In this document: positions 13,684-21,547 of the stretch, one piece after another
How the letters are laid out: every line of letters starts with the position of its first letter
Numbering within the stretch: the stretch's first letter is position 1
Source: a virus
Virus record (IMG/VR): IMGVR_UViG_3300008120_000165
Coordinates: 1-33,687 of that record
Reading direction: 5' to 3' (one strand)
Length of the DNA stretch: 33,687 bases
Notes under the pieces: generated by a model
The model's database searches: none
What the model was told of the DNA's origin: nothing
What the model saw: the letters and a program-made list of their open reading frames with translations, nothing else
Program-made: the position numbers and the translations under genes

Positions 13684-14288
13684 TGAATCTAGATAGATTT
13701 ATTTACTACAGACATAACGTGTTCACAGATAATTTCTGTGACACGTTAGTTAATCTGTTTGAAACTGAAGCCCAAAACAATAGGGTGTTTATAGGACAAA
13801 GCGGAGCAGGAGTTAATCATGATATAAAACAAACATCAGAAATTGATTTAATACCTCGTTCTGAAGCAAATTGGGATAATTTTTACAGTATTATTAACGA
13901 CCACTTATCTAATCACTATTTGGCTTCAATGCCTATGTTAGATAAATTTAATCCCGAAATGAGGATTTTATTTAACGAAACATATTATGAAGTATGCCAA
14001 ATACAAAAATATGATAAAGGAAGAGGTCATTACAATGCTTGGCACGTTGAAGTAGATGGTCCTGATAGTTGTATTAGACCATTTTCAATGATTGTTTATT
14101 TAAATGATGTTGAGATAGGTGGTGAAACATCGTTTCTATATACAGGAACAAAAGTAAAACCACGTAAGGGAAGTTTATTAATTTTCCCAAGCGCATTTCC
14201 ATTTGTTCATAGAGGGGAAACTCCTATTTCACATGACAAGTATATTATAGCAACTTGGTTAGCATATAGACCTGTCGTAAATTCATAA
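13683..14288 (+). CDS. 2-oxoglutarate/Fe(II)-dependent oxygenase
   Basis: The product has 201 residues and fits the prolyl-4-hydroxylase-like 2OG oxygenase fold. HYNAWHVEVD (about residues 115-124) gives the HxD/E iron pair, here HVE; IVYLNDVEIGGETSFL is the family's YLN...GGET.F segment; FVHRGETPISHDKYIIATWL supplies the distal His and a basic residue for 2-oxoglutarate. It would hydroxylate a protein, nucleotide or small molecule. T4-like marine phages often carry such genes. The target is unknown. Confidence 0.82.
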   Translation: MNLDRFIYYRHNVFTDNFCDTLVNLFETEAQNNRVFIGQSGAGVNHDIKQTSEIDLIPRSEANWDNFYSIINDHLSNHYLASMPMLDKFNPEMRILFNETYYEVCQIQKYDKGRGHYNAWHVEVDGPDSCIRPFSMIVYLNDVEIGGETSFLYTGTKVKPRKGSLLIFPSAFPFVHRGETPISHDKYIIATWLAYRPVVNS

Positions 14289-14289
14289 T

Positions 14290-14505
14290 ATGAGTTTGTT
14301 AGGATTAAAAGATAAACATATTAAAAAACAAGAATTCATAGTAATGAATTCAAACTTAGAGGTATTTACAGGACTAGCATTTGGTGGCGTTCCAATGTTT
14401 AGTAAGTTCTTTGAAAACGCAAAACCTTTGGATGATGAAGCTAAGTTTCATACATTGAAACGATTATGCTATGATGATCAATTAATGATGGAATACATAA
14501 ACTAA
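14290..14505 (+). CDS. Hypothetical protein
   Basis: The product has 71 residues, beginning one base after the oxygenase stop. It has a hydrophobic middle with Phe and Gly (VFTGLAFGGVPMFSKFF) and a charged end. No family is recognised. Confidence 0.58.
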   Translation: MSLLGLKDKHIKKQEFIVMNSNLEVFTGLAFGGVPMFSKFFENAKPLDDEAKFHTLKRLCYDDQLMMEYIN

Positions 14506-14520
14506 AAAAATAAAAACAAA

Positions 14521-14715
14521 ATGGGAAGACACGTTAATTTTCAGGACGAACAAGATAGGTGGTTAAATAAAGCCGATAAGTTGAATCGTAATAAGAAAAA
14601 AACAAAACAAGTCTCTCTATTAGAAAAACAATTTAGTGAAATGGTGACGCTTGCAGATCAACTTGAGTGGATTAGGTTAAAAAAGAAACAAAAGGAAAAT
14701 GAAAGAAACAAGTGA
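14521..14715 (+). CDS. Hypothetical basic helical protein
   Basis: The product has 64 residues and is almost entirely charged helix (KADKLNRNKKKTKQVSLLEK; LEWIRLKKKQKENE). It is probably a nucleic-acid or protein adaptor. It overlaps the next gene by 17 bp. Confidence 0.57.
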   Translation: MGRHVNFQDEQDRWLNKADKLNRNKKKTKQVSLLEKQFSEMVTLADQLEWIRLKKKQKENERNK

Positions 14716-14971
14716 TAAAGTAGAAATTAATGATGGGCATTATCTTGAGATAATGGATCGTTTACACGTTCAGATGTGTGTGTTGGAATCGCATTTAGTA
14801 GAACATCCCATTGCTAATGAAAATAAAGAAGTAAAACGATTAATTATAAAAGCAATAGTAACATTAGTTCAAGCATATCAAATAGTAGGAGGATTAGCAC
14901 ATGACACAACCAAGAAAACCAAGAAAAAAGAGACCAACAAGCGAGGAAATAGTAAGAACAATAATAAATAA
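14699..14971 (+). CDS. Hypothetical helical protein
   Basis: The product has 90 residues: helices at 10-30 and 45-68 and a Lys/Asn tail. The tail is encoded where the next gene has already begun (71 bp overlap), and both frames are Lys-rich there. No family is recognised. Confidence 0.55.
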   Translation: MKETSDKVEINDGHYLEIMDRLHVQMCVLESHLVEHPIANENKEVKRLIIKAIVTLVQAYQIVGGLAHDTTKKTKKKETNKRGNSKNNNK

Positions 14972-15197
14972 AATGTTCGAAATAGCAGGCCATAATGTTA
15001 CTTATGATGATGTTGTAGGTAGAAAGGATGCTTGGTATCAGGAATGGACAATGACTGTAGCACAAAACGATGAATGGAAGGAATGGATGAAAGATTATTT
15101 TAAAAAAGAATGTAAATACTTTCCTAAAATAGCATCACGCGAAGCAGAAATGTGTGCGTTGATGTGGGGATTAAAATTTAGCGACTATGGAGCATGA
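14901..15197 (+). CDS. Hypothetical protein
   Basis: The product has 98 residues. The basic N-terminus (RKPRKKRPTSEE) is followed by a Trp-rich helical body (DAWYQEW, NDEWKEWMKDYF). Similar Trp-rich small proteins occur in other large phages as far as I recall. It overlaps both neighbours (71 and 11 bp). Confidence 0.62.
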   Translation: MTQPRKPRKKRPTSEEIVRTIINKMFEIAGHNVTYDDVVGRKDAWYQEWTMTVAQNDEWKEWMKDYFKKECKYFPKIASREAEMCALMWGLKFSDYGA

Positions 15198-15597
15198 ATT
15201 TAGAGATGCTGAGCATTATGCCTCAACAATCAGAGATATTATTTTAACTACAGAGCCAGAGAATGGGGAAGAACCACTACCTGAAAACTTAGTTAAATAT
15301 TGGGCTGATAATTTATACAATGCTTGTTTAAAAGCATATCATGATTACCTTATAGGTAAACGTGATGATTTTAGATTAACAGATGAAGAATCATATGCTG
15401 AATATGATAAAGCAGGTATTCAATTCACTCAGGAATTAGTTGATAGTATGGTTGATAAAGATTTACTTCAAGTAAGCATATCTCCTGAAGGTGAATTTTT
15501 ATATAGCACAACTGCTAAAGGACAAAAAGCAGCTAAAAAATATGAATTAGATAACAATTTAAATATTAAACGCCGTGGCAGACCAAGAAAAAAATAA
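15187..15597 (+). CDS. Winged-helix-like protein with C-terminal AT-hook
   Basis: The product has 136 residues. Two helical stretches are followed by LVDSMVDKDLLQVSISPEGEFLYSTT, which resembles the wing and recognition part of a winged helix (about residues 79-110). It ends KRRGRPRKK, an AT-hook (GRP core) that binds the minor groove of AT-rich DNA. It could act in regulation or DNA packing. Confidence 0.65.
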   Translation: MEHEFRDAEHYASTIRDIILTTEPENGEEPLPENLVKYWADNLYNACLKAYHDYLIGKRDDFRLTDEESYAEYDKAGIQFTQELVDSMVDKDLLQVSISPEGEFLYSTTAKGQKAAKKYELDNNLNIKRRGRPRKK

Positions 15598-16042
15598 TGT
15601 AGCCGTTTATAGTAATCGTTACAATGATGAAATTACATTCACTCATGTTGGAGATGAAGTAGCAATGGAAGGGGGTAGTTGGTTTAGATGGGGTTTATCA
15701 AACGACTATAGTAAAGCATATGAAGCATATGTTGCTGATGGTGGTACTGAACCTATAAATGTATTTGAAAACTTAGTACATCAATACGATGAAGAAGCAA
15801 AATCATATACTGAATTAGCTAAAAAGTATCAATTGCTAGTGTTTTCATCAGATACAATTAGTATGGTTGATCCATCAGGTGGTCCTTACATTTCATTAGG
15901 TATGAATTTAAAACAATTTTGGCCTAAAGGTAAATACCAAGATTTGATTGTTGAATCAATTAAATTTGCTCCTCAACCTGAAAATGTGGATAAAGAGGAT
16001 TATAAATCAATAGTAATATTCAAAATAAAACAAAATGACTAA
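15575..16042 (+). CDS. Hypothetical protein with GTG start
   Basis: The product has 155 residues if it starts at the GTG at 15575, which overlaps the AT-hook codons of the previous gene by 23 bp. The body looks strand-rich with aromatic residues (SWFRWGLSNDYSKAYEAYV). An ATG at 15665 is a shorter alternative. No family is recognised. It overlaps the RyR gene by 8 bp. Confidence 0.6.
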   Translation: MADQEKNNVAVYSNRYNDEITFTHVGDEVAMEGGSWFRWGLSNDYSKAYEAYVADGGTEPINVFENLVHQYDEEAKSYTELAKKYQLLVFSSDTISMVDPSGGPYISLGMNLKQFWPKGKYQDLIVESIKFAPQPENVDKEDYKSIVIFKIKQND

Positions 16043-16382
16043 AGAACAAATTGCTCAAGTAGCACACGAAGTAAATAAAGCATATTGCCAAGCAATTGGT
16101 GATTATTCTCAAGTAAGTTGGGCTGATGCTCCTCAATGGCAGAAAGATTCTGCTATTAGTGGAGTTAATTTCCACTTAGAAAATCCCGATAAAGGACCTG
16201 AAGATGCTCATGCTGAATGGGCTAGACATAAAATAGCTGAAGGGTGGAGTTATGGACCTGAGAAAGATGTATTTAAAAAACAACATCCAGCATTAACTGA
16301 ATATAGTAAATTACCTACTGAAATTAAAGCAAAAGATTATTTCTTTAGACAAATAGTTCATAGTTTGAAAAAATTCCTATAA
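16035..16382 (+). CDS. RyR-domain protein
   Basis: The product has 115 residues. IAQVAHEVNKAYCQAIGD, NPDKGPEDAHAEWARHK, and EGWSYGPEKD...HPALTEYSKLP match the RyR domain (ryanodine-receptor repeat) that occurs as a stand-alone protein in many bacteria and phages. The domain is thought to bind a ligand; its job in phages is not settled. The last base of its stop is the first base of the next ATG. Confidence 0.8.
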   Translation: MTKEQIAQVAHEVNKAYCQAIGDYSQVSWADAPQWQKDSAISGVNFHLENPDKGPEDAHAEWARHKIAEGWSYGPEKDVFKKQHPALTEYSKLPTEIKAKDYFFRQIVHSLKKFL

Positions 16383-16792
16383 TGGCAAAACGAGGCAGAC
16401 CAAGTAAGTATCAAAAACCAATCCATAAATTTAATGGAGGGAGAGGTGCTACGTTATGCCATGAGTGTAGAGTAATTATTAGTGAAGGTTTTACTGATGA
16501 TTTGTATTGCGAAGACCATGGTGGTAAACCAAAATGGACCTATAAATTAGTTAGGGAAAGAGATGGCTTAACTAAACATGCCAAGGTGATTAAGTGGGTA
16601 GAATGGAATGATGCATATGGAACAGCAGCTGCTTCTCATGATGAACCTAAAGTTGGTTATAGTTTAATTACTGATCCAGGTTACTTAACATTCGGTTGGT
16701 TAACAACATCAATAACAGAGATTTTGGAGGACCAAGGATCCTATATTAAATTTAGGACGAAAAATAGTATTTACGAATTATATAAGCGATGA
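16382..16792 (+). CDS. Zinc-finger protein with N-terminal AT-hook
   Basis: The product has 136 residues. It opens with MAKRGRPSKYQK, an AT-hook-like GRP motif, followed by CHECRVIISE...YCEDHG (about residues 26-46), a CxxC...CxxH zinc site. The C-terminal half is strand-rich with several Trp. It is probably DNA-bound. It overlaps the next small gene by 4 bp. Confidence 0.65.
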   Translation: MAKRGRPSKYQKPIHKFNGGRGATLCHECRVIISEGFTDDLYCEDHGGKPKWTYKLVRERDGLTKHAKVIKWVEWNDAYGTAAASHDEPKVGYSLITDPGYLTFGWLTTSITEILEDQGSYIKFRTKNSIYELYKR

Positions 16793-16926
16793 TACATTTA
16801 ATAGAACATGTTTTAGGATTGTGTGGAGAAAAACATCCAAGCGTAATTGCTTTCATACTAGAATATCATAGCATTAACTTAACATATTTAATTAACTACA
16901 TAAAAGTAATGTATGGCAGAATTTAG
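16789..16926 (+). CDS. Small hypothetical protein
   Basis: The product has 45 residues, hydrophobic with two short amphipathic helices (IHLIEHVLGLCGE; INLTYLINYIKVMYG). It starts as ATGA on the preceding stop and overlaps the next start by 14 bp, the local pattern of real genes. Confidence 0.5.
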   Translation: MIHLIEHVLGLCGEKHPSVIAFILEYHSINLTYLINYIKVMYGRI

Positions 16927-17146
16927 TAAACAATATTGTGAAATACATGATCCTGAAATGCCTTGGGATTTTGATATCCTAGAGGAAGCAGCTAAATGTA
17001 AACCCAACTATTCAATCCCTTATATTTGTGAAGGATTTGGCTTTATAGCAGTTGGTAGAGATAATGAAGGTGAAATAGTATTAGCGATTCCTAATTATGA
17101 TGATAATACTATGACTTGGAAATCATATGATGAAATAGTAAAATGA
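16913..17146 (+). CDS. Hypothetical acidic protein
   Basis: The product has 77 residues, with aromatic and acidic residues at the front (DPEMPWDFDILEEAAK) and a likely strand-rich end. It overlaps the next start by ATGA. No family is recognised. Confidence 0.6.
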   Translation: MAEFSKQYCEIHDPEMPWDFDILEEAAKCKPNYSIPYICEGFGFIAVGRDNEGEIVLAIPNYDDNTMTWKSYDEIVK

Positions 17147-17373
17147 TAGTTAAAGAATTAATAGAGCAACTTCAACAACTAGATCCCGACCTACATGTAT
17201 TCGTACAAGGTTACGAAGGTGGTTATGACGATGTTGGACCAATTAGTAATGTTATGGATATAGCATTAGACGTACATACTGAATGGTACTATGGTAAGCA
17301 TGAAGATGCTGATACTGCATATTACGTACCAGATAAAGACAAATATACAATAGTAAAAGGAATAGTATTATAA
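17143..17373 (+). CDS. Small phage protein with MTVxELIxxLQxLDPD pattern
   Basis: The product has 76 residues. VKELIEQLQQLDPDLHVFVQ followed by an acidic, Gly-rich stretch (GYEGGYDDV) is a pattern I associate with small conserved phage proteins of unknown role. The product at 20165 carries a similar segment (TVGKLKEYLADYPDDALVV). ATGA overlap upstream. Confidence 0.65.
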   Translation: MIVKELIEQLQQLDPDLHVFVQGYEGGYDDVGPISNVMDIALDVHTEWYYGKHEDADTAYYVPDKDKYTIVKGIVL

Positions 17374-17468
17374 TGACACCAGAACAAAAAGACAATATAG
17401 CAGCACTAATTATAGTAACAATAATGATTGGATTCTTTTTAGTAATGGCATCAATTGAATCAAAATGA
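17373..17468 (+). CDS. Tiny single-pass membrane protein
   Basis: The product has 31 residues, nearly all one membrane segment (IAALIIVTIMIGFFLVMA). The start shares a base with the preceding stop (TAATG) and the stop overlaps the next start (ATGA), which supports translation. The role is unknown. Confidence 0.5.
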   Translation: MTPEQKDNIAALIIVTIMIGFFLVMASIESK

Positions 17469-17695
17469 TTATTTGTCAACAATGTGGAATTAAGTATCCA
17501 AATGTAATGTACAAAAAGGATAGACGTAAATTCCAATTACCAATAGCTAAAGGTAGAGTGAGAGTGTGTAGAATATGTACTTGGAAAAACACAGCAAACG
17601 GTAATAGAGTAGTTAGATATAATTTCACAACAAATAAATTTGATATAGTAGTACTTACATTCAAACAACGATTAAAAGAATTATTCAGCAAATAA
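17465..17695 (+). CDS. Zinc-ribbon-like small protein
   Basis: The product has 76 residues. ICQQCG (residues 3-8) and VCRIC (residues 34-38) form two CxxC knuckles as in zinc ribbons. The rest is basic (KKDRRK; KQRLKELFSK). It is probably nucleic-acid-binding. Confidence 0.65.
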   Translation: MIICQQCGIKYPNVMYKKDRRKFQLPIAKGRVRVCRICTWKNTANGNRVVRYNFTTNKFDIVVLTFKQRLKELFSK

Positions 17696-17705
17696 AATAA
17701 AAGTT

Positions 17706-17990
17706 ATGAGATCAATTAGTATTGATGTAGACATTGATGATATTATCTGGGGAATGGGAACCTATGATAGAAAAGAATTCTTTAAATCAATGCAAGATGA
17801 AGGTTATATCTCTAAATCATGTGTAGTCACAAAGGATGGAGAAGTCAAAGCCCCAGGTCATATAGAGCGAAATGCATTAGCTGAAAGTAAGGATGAATTT
17901 AATCAAGCACTCCAAAAATTATTTAGCAATGGGTGGAAATTAACTTTAGAACAAGAACAATATATAATTAATTTATCAAAACGTTTCTAA
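17706..17990 (+). CDS. Hypothetical protein
   Basis: The product has 94 residues. It starts with an acidic segment (ISIDVDIDDIIWGMG) and ends with a helix. The start follows AAAAGTTATG. TAATG joins it to the next gene. No family is recognised. Confidence 0.62.
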   Translation: MRSISIDVDIDDIIWGMGTYDRKEFFKSMQDEGYISKSCVVTKDGEVKAPGHIERNALAESKDEFNQALQKLFSNGWKLTLEQEQYIINLSKRF

Positions 17991-18631
17991 TGAGAAAATT
18001 AAAATACATAATTCAAGATTTCAGATGGATTAAAGCATTGTTTAGCCCATTCACTCCATTTACAGTTAAATGGTATGTTGGTAAAACAACAGTGGGTACT
18101 CCATACTTTCTACCTAGAAAATTAGTTAAAGCAACACCTGCGTTAGCAACTAAAGCAGCATTACAAGATATTAAGCGAGCAACAGATTGGAATAAAGCAA
18201 ATCCAACCTCAACGTTTCAACATACTGTAAAATCATTTGACGAGGCATATGCTGAGCAAATGAAAAATAGACATTACGTACCACTTAAAGTTGGATTTAG
18301 TTATAACGGATTAGGATGGAAAACAAAATGGACATCTACTGATTTTAGACATGAGTGGAATCCAACATTTTCATTTGTATTTTTTGGTTACCAAATAGCA
18401 GCAATTGTATGTCACAAATATAATAGTCATTATTGGGAATCATGGTTGTGTTATGAATATGCTAGTGATAAAAAACGATCAATTAAATCACGATTAGCAT
18501 TTTGTAGACGTAAATGTCCCCAAACATGGAGACAATTAGGTAAAGACGGTAAGGATGATATAGTAACAAACTATTGGGATCTAATTTTAAAACCTAAATA
18601 CTTAAAGAAAAAACAACATGACCATAAATAA
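17990..18631 (+). CDS. Hypothetical basic aromatic protein
   Basis: The product has 213 residues, rich in Lys, Trp and Tyr. It has a helical stretch ATPALATKAALQDIKRATDW (about residues 44-63) and Trp-rich strands (LGWKTKWTSTDFRHEWNP). No family is recognised. It overlaps a small gene by 14 bp. Confidence 0.62.
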   Translation: MRKLKYIIQDFRWIKALFSPFTPFTVKWYVGKTTVGTPYFLPRKLVKATPALATKAALQDIKRATDWNKANPTSTFQHTVKSFDEAYAEQMKNRHYVPLKVGFSYNGLGWKTKWTSTDFRHEWNPTFSFVFFGYQIAAIVCHKYNSHYWESWLCYEYASDKKRSIKSRLAFCRRKCPQTWRQLGKDGKDDIVTNYWDLILKPKYLKKKQHDHK

Positions 18632-18776
18632 AGATGAATTATTCGAGTTGTATATGAAATGGGTAAATGATGTAGTCGAAGAGTGTGATTGGAAAACAAG
18701 TTTTGGACCCAAAGAAATAGTACACGCAATAGCAAACATATTAGAAACAAACCCACAATTAATAAACAATGAATAA
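18618..18776 (+). CDS. Small acidic hypothetical protein
   Basis: The product has 52 residues of two helices (DELFELYMKWVNDVVEE; KEIVHAIANILETN). It overlaps the previous gene (14 bp) and the next (8 bp), as is usual in this run. No family is recognised. Confidence 0.52.
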   Translation: MTINKDELFELYMKWVNDVVEECDWKTSFGPKEIVHAIANILETNPQLINNE

Positions 18777-18978
18777 TAGTATGTGGCAAAAATGTCCCGT
18801 ATGTGATGGACGAGGAATAGTACCCGACACAATTAGTTTTGGAAGCAAAGCATGTCATGTTTGTAACGGACATGGAATTATTAGTATGATAAGTGGTATG
18901 CCGCCTGTTCATGAAAAATTTAATACAACAAACACAACAACAAACAGTGGGGTAAACGAACTTATAAACAATAAATAA
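18769..18978 (+). CDS. DnaJ-type zinc-finger protein (single pair)
   Basis: The product has 69 residues. CPVCDGRGIV (residues 9-18) and CHVCNGHGII (about residues 30-39) are two CxxCxGxG repeats like half of the DnaJ cysteine-rich domain. No J domain or chaperone body is present. The tail is Asn/Thr-rich. The 19086 gene encodes a sister protein. Confidence 0.75.
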   Translation: MNNSMWQKCPVCDGRGIVPDTISFGSKACHVCNGHGIISMISGMPPVHEKFNTTNTTTNSGVNELINNK

Positions 18979-19016
18979 ACAAAAAGTAAAAATAGCTTTT
19001 TGCGGTGCGCCCGCCA

Positions 19017-19070
19017 ATATTTATACGTATATACGAACAATTGAAGCAATTAAATTAATAAATTTACTTT
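19017..19070 (+). promoter_or_regulatory. Regulatory gap: ATATTTAT box, palindrome and shared leader motif
   Basis: ATATTTATA at 19017-19025 is followed by the palindrome TATACGTATA (19022-19031, also at 25761). Then comes a 19-nt element at 19052-19070 that recurs with one change directly before the ATG at 21583. Within it TAAATTTA resembles a -7 box. It probably drives 19086. Confidence 0.45.
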
Positions 19071-19085
19071 TAAAATAAAAATAAC

Positions 19086-19394
19086 ATGAAACAAAAATGT
19101 ATACATTGTGATGGATTAGGATACTTCTATAACCAAGCAACATTTCAAAGCGAGTATTGCCCACATTGTGAAGGTAAGGGTTATATTGAAACAAGTCATG
19201 ATTTAGGTGGACCAATTGAAACACCAGAGGTACCAGTTGTTGAAGCCCCTGTTGAAACCCCTGTTGAAACCCCTGTTAAACCAACTAAGAAATCAACTAA
19301 AACAACTGTTGAAGTACCAGTTGAACCAACTGTTGAAGCCTCTGTTGAAGCCCCTGTTGAGCCACAGGCAGATGTGGATGGGTCAAAAAATTAA
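19086..19394 (+). CDS. DnaJ-type zinc-finger protein with PVE-repeat tail
   Basis: The product has 102 residues. CIHCDGLGYF (residues 4-13) and CPHCEGKGYI (residues 25-34) form a CxxCxGxG pair, sister to the 18769 product. From residue 46 the protein is a low-complexity Pro-Val-Glu repeat (APVETPVETPVKPTKK and variants), probably extended and flexible. The ATG follows an ATAACATG leader. Confidence 0.72.
   Translation: MKQKCIHCDGLGYFYNQATFQSEYCPHCEGKGYIETSHDLGGPIETPEVPVVEAPVETPVETPVKPTKKSTKTTVEVPVEPTVEASVEAPVEPQADVDGSKN
19235..19365 (+). repeat. Short tandem repeats encoding PVE units
   Basis: Twelve-base units close to CCCCTGTTGAAA recur in tandem around 19246-19275 and, interrupted, to 19365. 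They give the Pro-Val-Glu repeats in frame and could expand or contract by slippage. Confidence 0.7.
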
Positions 19395-19419
19395 TTTAAC
19401 TTTAAATAAATAAATGGTT

Positions 19420-19611
19420 ATGCATAATAAAATTAAGGCGCTATTACTAACAATATTAATTATTGGAAGTTTTATAGCAATAGTATCAGCATGTATTTGG
19501 TATCCAATGTTTATATTGAGGGCAATTGGATTGTCAGCAATAATATGGGGGTGTTATATAGTATATACAACATTAGTGGGATATTTTAACCACCAGGATA
19601 AAAACAAATAA
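19420..19611 (+). CDS. Small two-helix membrane protein
   Basis: The product has 63 residues from the ATG at 19420 in the GGTTATG context; an ATG 6 bases earlier is in frame. Two hydrophobic segments (ALLLTILIIGSFIAIVSAC and AIGLSAIIWGCYIVYTTLV) make a hairpin across the membrane. A holin-like role is possible but there is no specific sign. It ends with TAATG into the next gene. Confidence 0.62.
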   Translation: MHNKIKALLLTILIIGSFIAIVSACIWYPMFILRAIGLSAIIWGCYIVYTTLVGYFNHQDKNK

Positions 19612-19922
19612 TGGAACGTATATATAGTGCAGCAATATGGTATAAAGACTTACCAACAGCAAAATATATGCCTATAAACATAGATAAAGGTATAGTTGTT
19701 GAGGGACATAGGCATGCGGATATTATTAGAACAATGGTTAACTTACTTGGAAAGAGAACATGTCAATTTGGTGAAGATTGTGTAGGTGAATCAGAGCAGG
19801 GATTTGTAACAAATAAAAATAGATTTGTTAATAGATCAGAGGCAATGGATATTGCTCGAGCAGCAAATCAGGTAATATCAGATACAACATTTAGAGAACT
19901 ATATTCAGAAGACTTATATTAG
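19611..19922 (+). CDS. Hypothetical protein
   Basis: The product has 103 residues; it includes GHRHADIIRTMVNLLGKRTC and an Ala-rich helix (EAMDIARAANQVISD). The pattern of a residue-change request (HADI, then GFVTNKNRFVNRSEAM) resembles small conserved phage proteins, but I cannot name it. Confidence 0.62.
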   Translation: MERIYSAAIWYKDLPTAKYMPINIDKGIVVEGHRHADIIRTMVNLLGKRTCQFGEDCVGESEQGFVTNKNRFVNRSEAMDIARAANQVISDTTFRELYSEDLY

Positions 19923-19932
19923 AACAAATAAT

Positions 19933-20157
19933 ATGGAACTAATCGATGCACTATGTGTGCTTAAAATGGGATGGTCAACAGAAGATGAACGTAAAGTATT
20001 TAACCAAGCACGAGAGGTAGTTGGTGATCGAGTAGATTACTTGCGCACTAAAATACAACACGAGGAATTAGCGGAAAAATTAGCTAAATGGGAAAAACCA
20101 AACAGCAATACACGTGTAGTTAAGTGTGAGGAGGTATTTGGACCGATTAATAAATAA
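19933..20157 (+). CDS. Hypothetical protein
   Basis: The product has 74 residues, mainly helical (EDERKVFNQAREVVGDRVDY), then a charged helix. No family is recognised. It follows the 19611 gene after 10 bp. Confidence 0.58.
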   Translation: MELIDALCVLKMGWSTEDERKVFNQAREVVGDRVDYLRTKIQHEELAEKLAKWEKPNSNTRVVKCEEVFGPINK

Positions 20158-20164
20158 AAATAAC

Positions 20165-20431
20165 ATGACACCCAAAGAATTTAAGGAAAAATACGTTAAG
20201 CATCATTATTTGACAGTAGGTAAGCTAAAGGAATACTTAGCGGATTACCCAGATGATGCATTAGTGGTGTCACAACGGGTGGAGGATTCATATTATGAGA
20301 ACCATGGATGGGAAACATTAAAACGACCAGATCCATTATATTCCGAATTTGAAACCGAATATTCACCAGTGTGGAGTCCGGTATTATATAAAGATGATAA
20401 GGACGTATTTTATTTAGATTTACATTATTAA
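20165..20431 (+). CDS. Small phage protein, related in pattern to 17143
   Basis: The product has 88 residues from the ATG at 20165. TVGKLKEYLADYPDDALVV (about residues 17-35) resembles the start of the 17143 product. The rest is aromatic and acidic. Function unknown. Confidence 0.62.
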   Translation: MTPKEFKEKYVKHHYLTVGKLKEYLADYPDDALVVSQRVEDSYYENHGWETLKRPDPLYSEFETEYSPVWSPVLYKDDKDVFYLDLHY

Positions 20432-20435
20432 TAGT

Positions 20436-20669
20436 ATGTACACAGACACATTAAAGATAAAAATAAGAACAGCAGTATGGTTTGCCATAAATGATGTTAT
20501 ACACGATGTAGGTGCTCGCGAGGAAAAAATGTGGGATGAAAGTAATGAGCGTGATGTTGAATTGATGAAGATATTAGATGGTAAAACGGTCGGATTAAGT
20601 AATAGGATAATGGCTATAATAGACGAACAACTTAATAAACCAATTGAAAAAGGATATAAAGAATATTAA
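20436..20669 (+). CDS. Hypothetical protein
   Basis: The product has 77 residues, mostly helical and charged (DVGAREEKMWDESNERDVEL). It follows the preceding stop by 4 bp and precedes the next ATG by 1 bp. No family is recognised. Confidence 0.58.
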   Translation: MYTDTLKIKIRTAVWFAINDVIHDVGAREEKMWDESNERDVELMKILDGKTVGLSNRIMAIIDEQLNKPIEKGYKEY

Positions 20670-20670
20670 T

Positions 20671-20847
20671 ATGGCACTTAAAGTATCGAGTAAATTAGGG
20701 CGACGTGAAAGACGTTACATGTTTGGTAAACGTGTAAACAAAATGATATCTAGTGAGTTGGCTAAACAGATACAGATTGAAATTGACAATCAGATAGTTA
20801 GGATATTACAAAGTATAGCCGCCATTCAACCCGTAAGCACTAAATAA
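20671..20847 (+). CDS. Hypothetical basic protein
   Basis: The product has 58 residues from the ATG at 20671; an upstream in-frame ATG would overlap the previous gene needlessly. The N-terminal half is basic (KLGRRERRYMFGKRVNKM) and the rest helical. Confidence 0.57.
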   Translation: MALKVSSKLGRRERRYMFGKRVNKMISSELAKQIQIEIDNQIVRILQSIAAIQPVSTK

Positions 20848-20848
20848 T

Positions 20849-21001
20849 ATGTTAGCAATAATAACAGTAACCATAGTAGCAATAACAATAGGAATTATAG
20901 CTAATATAAGAATGAATAGAGAGATGGATAGAATAAAAGAACTAGAAGATAGACTAGATGAATTCTATAAACAAAGAGAGCAAAGATTAAACAATAAATA
21001 A
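20849..21001 (+). CDS. Small membrane protein with coiled-coil tail
   Basis: The product has 50 residues. Residues 2-19 are a membrane segment (LAIITVTIVAITIGIIA), followed by a charged coiled coil (MDRIKELEDRLDEFYKQRE). It starts one base after the preceding stop. A scaffold or spanin-like role cannot be told apart. Confidence 0.55.
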   Translation: MLAIITVTIVAITIGIIANIRMNREMDRIKELEDRLDEFYKQREQRLNNK

Positions 21002-21047
21002 TATGGAAGCTGAATGGGGTAACAATAAATCAGAACAATAAAACGAC

Positions 21048-21365
21048 ATGGATAAAGATGTAGAACGCGTATTACTCAGTCAACTGGAGATACAGAAACA
21101 AAAATTACAGGACGACATAGCGGAATTAAAACAACAAATAAACGATAATAATAGTATGGAAAACAATGAAACGGTGTTTATACAACAGGGACCTAAAATC
21201 GAGTATAAAACATTATTTAATAAGCACGTGGGGCAATTGGATGATGAGGTAGTAGGGTATTTAAATAGTGGGTGGATGCCTCATGGTCCACAATATTATG
21301 CTGATGGACAATTTTATCAAGCGGTACTTAGGGTACCACAACAAATGATGATGCAACCTAGATAA
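21048..21365 (+). CDS. Coiled-coil plus DUF1737-like protein
   Basis: The product has 105 residues. Residues 1-35 are coiled coil (ERVLLSQLEIQKQKLQDDIA). Then LDDEVVGYLNSGWMPHGPQYYADGQFYQAV (about residues 67-96) follows the GW.p.G...Q pattern of the small DUF1737 domain. The role is unknown. Confidence 0.65.
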   Translation: MDKDVERVLLSQLEIQKQKLQDDIAELKQQINDNNSMENNETVFIQQGPKIEYKTLFNKHVGQLDDEVVGYLNSGWMPHGPQYYADGQFYQAVLRVPQQMMMQPR

Positions 21366-21370
21366 TTATA

Positions 21371-21547
21371 ATGACTAAAATCAATAAGTGGATAATAGGT
21401 GTTGAATGGGCAATAATAATAGGTATATTTGTATATGTTATATTGCCTGATTGGAATAAAATGCCAACGACAAAGGACTATTTTGCGTTATTGATTATTG
21501 GTGAATTGATAATTGAGAGTTGGAGTCGATTAAAATATAAAATATAA
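21371..21547 (+). CDS. Small two-segment membrane protein
   Basis: The product has 58 residues. IIGVEWAIIIGIFVYVILP and FALLIIGELIIESW are two probable membrane segments. It starts 5 bp after the preceding stop. It is another holin-sized protein with no diagnostic motif. Confidence 0.55.
   Translation: MTKINKWIIGVEWAIIIGIFVYVILPDWNKMPTTKDYFALLIIGELIIESWSRLKYKI

Noticed and set aside
21003-21041. 12-residue ORF before 21048
   Set aside because: Too short, without context beyond chance in a dense region.
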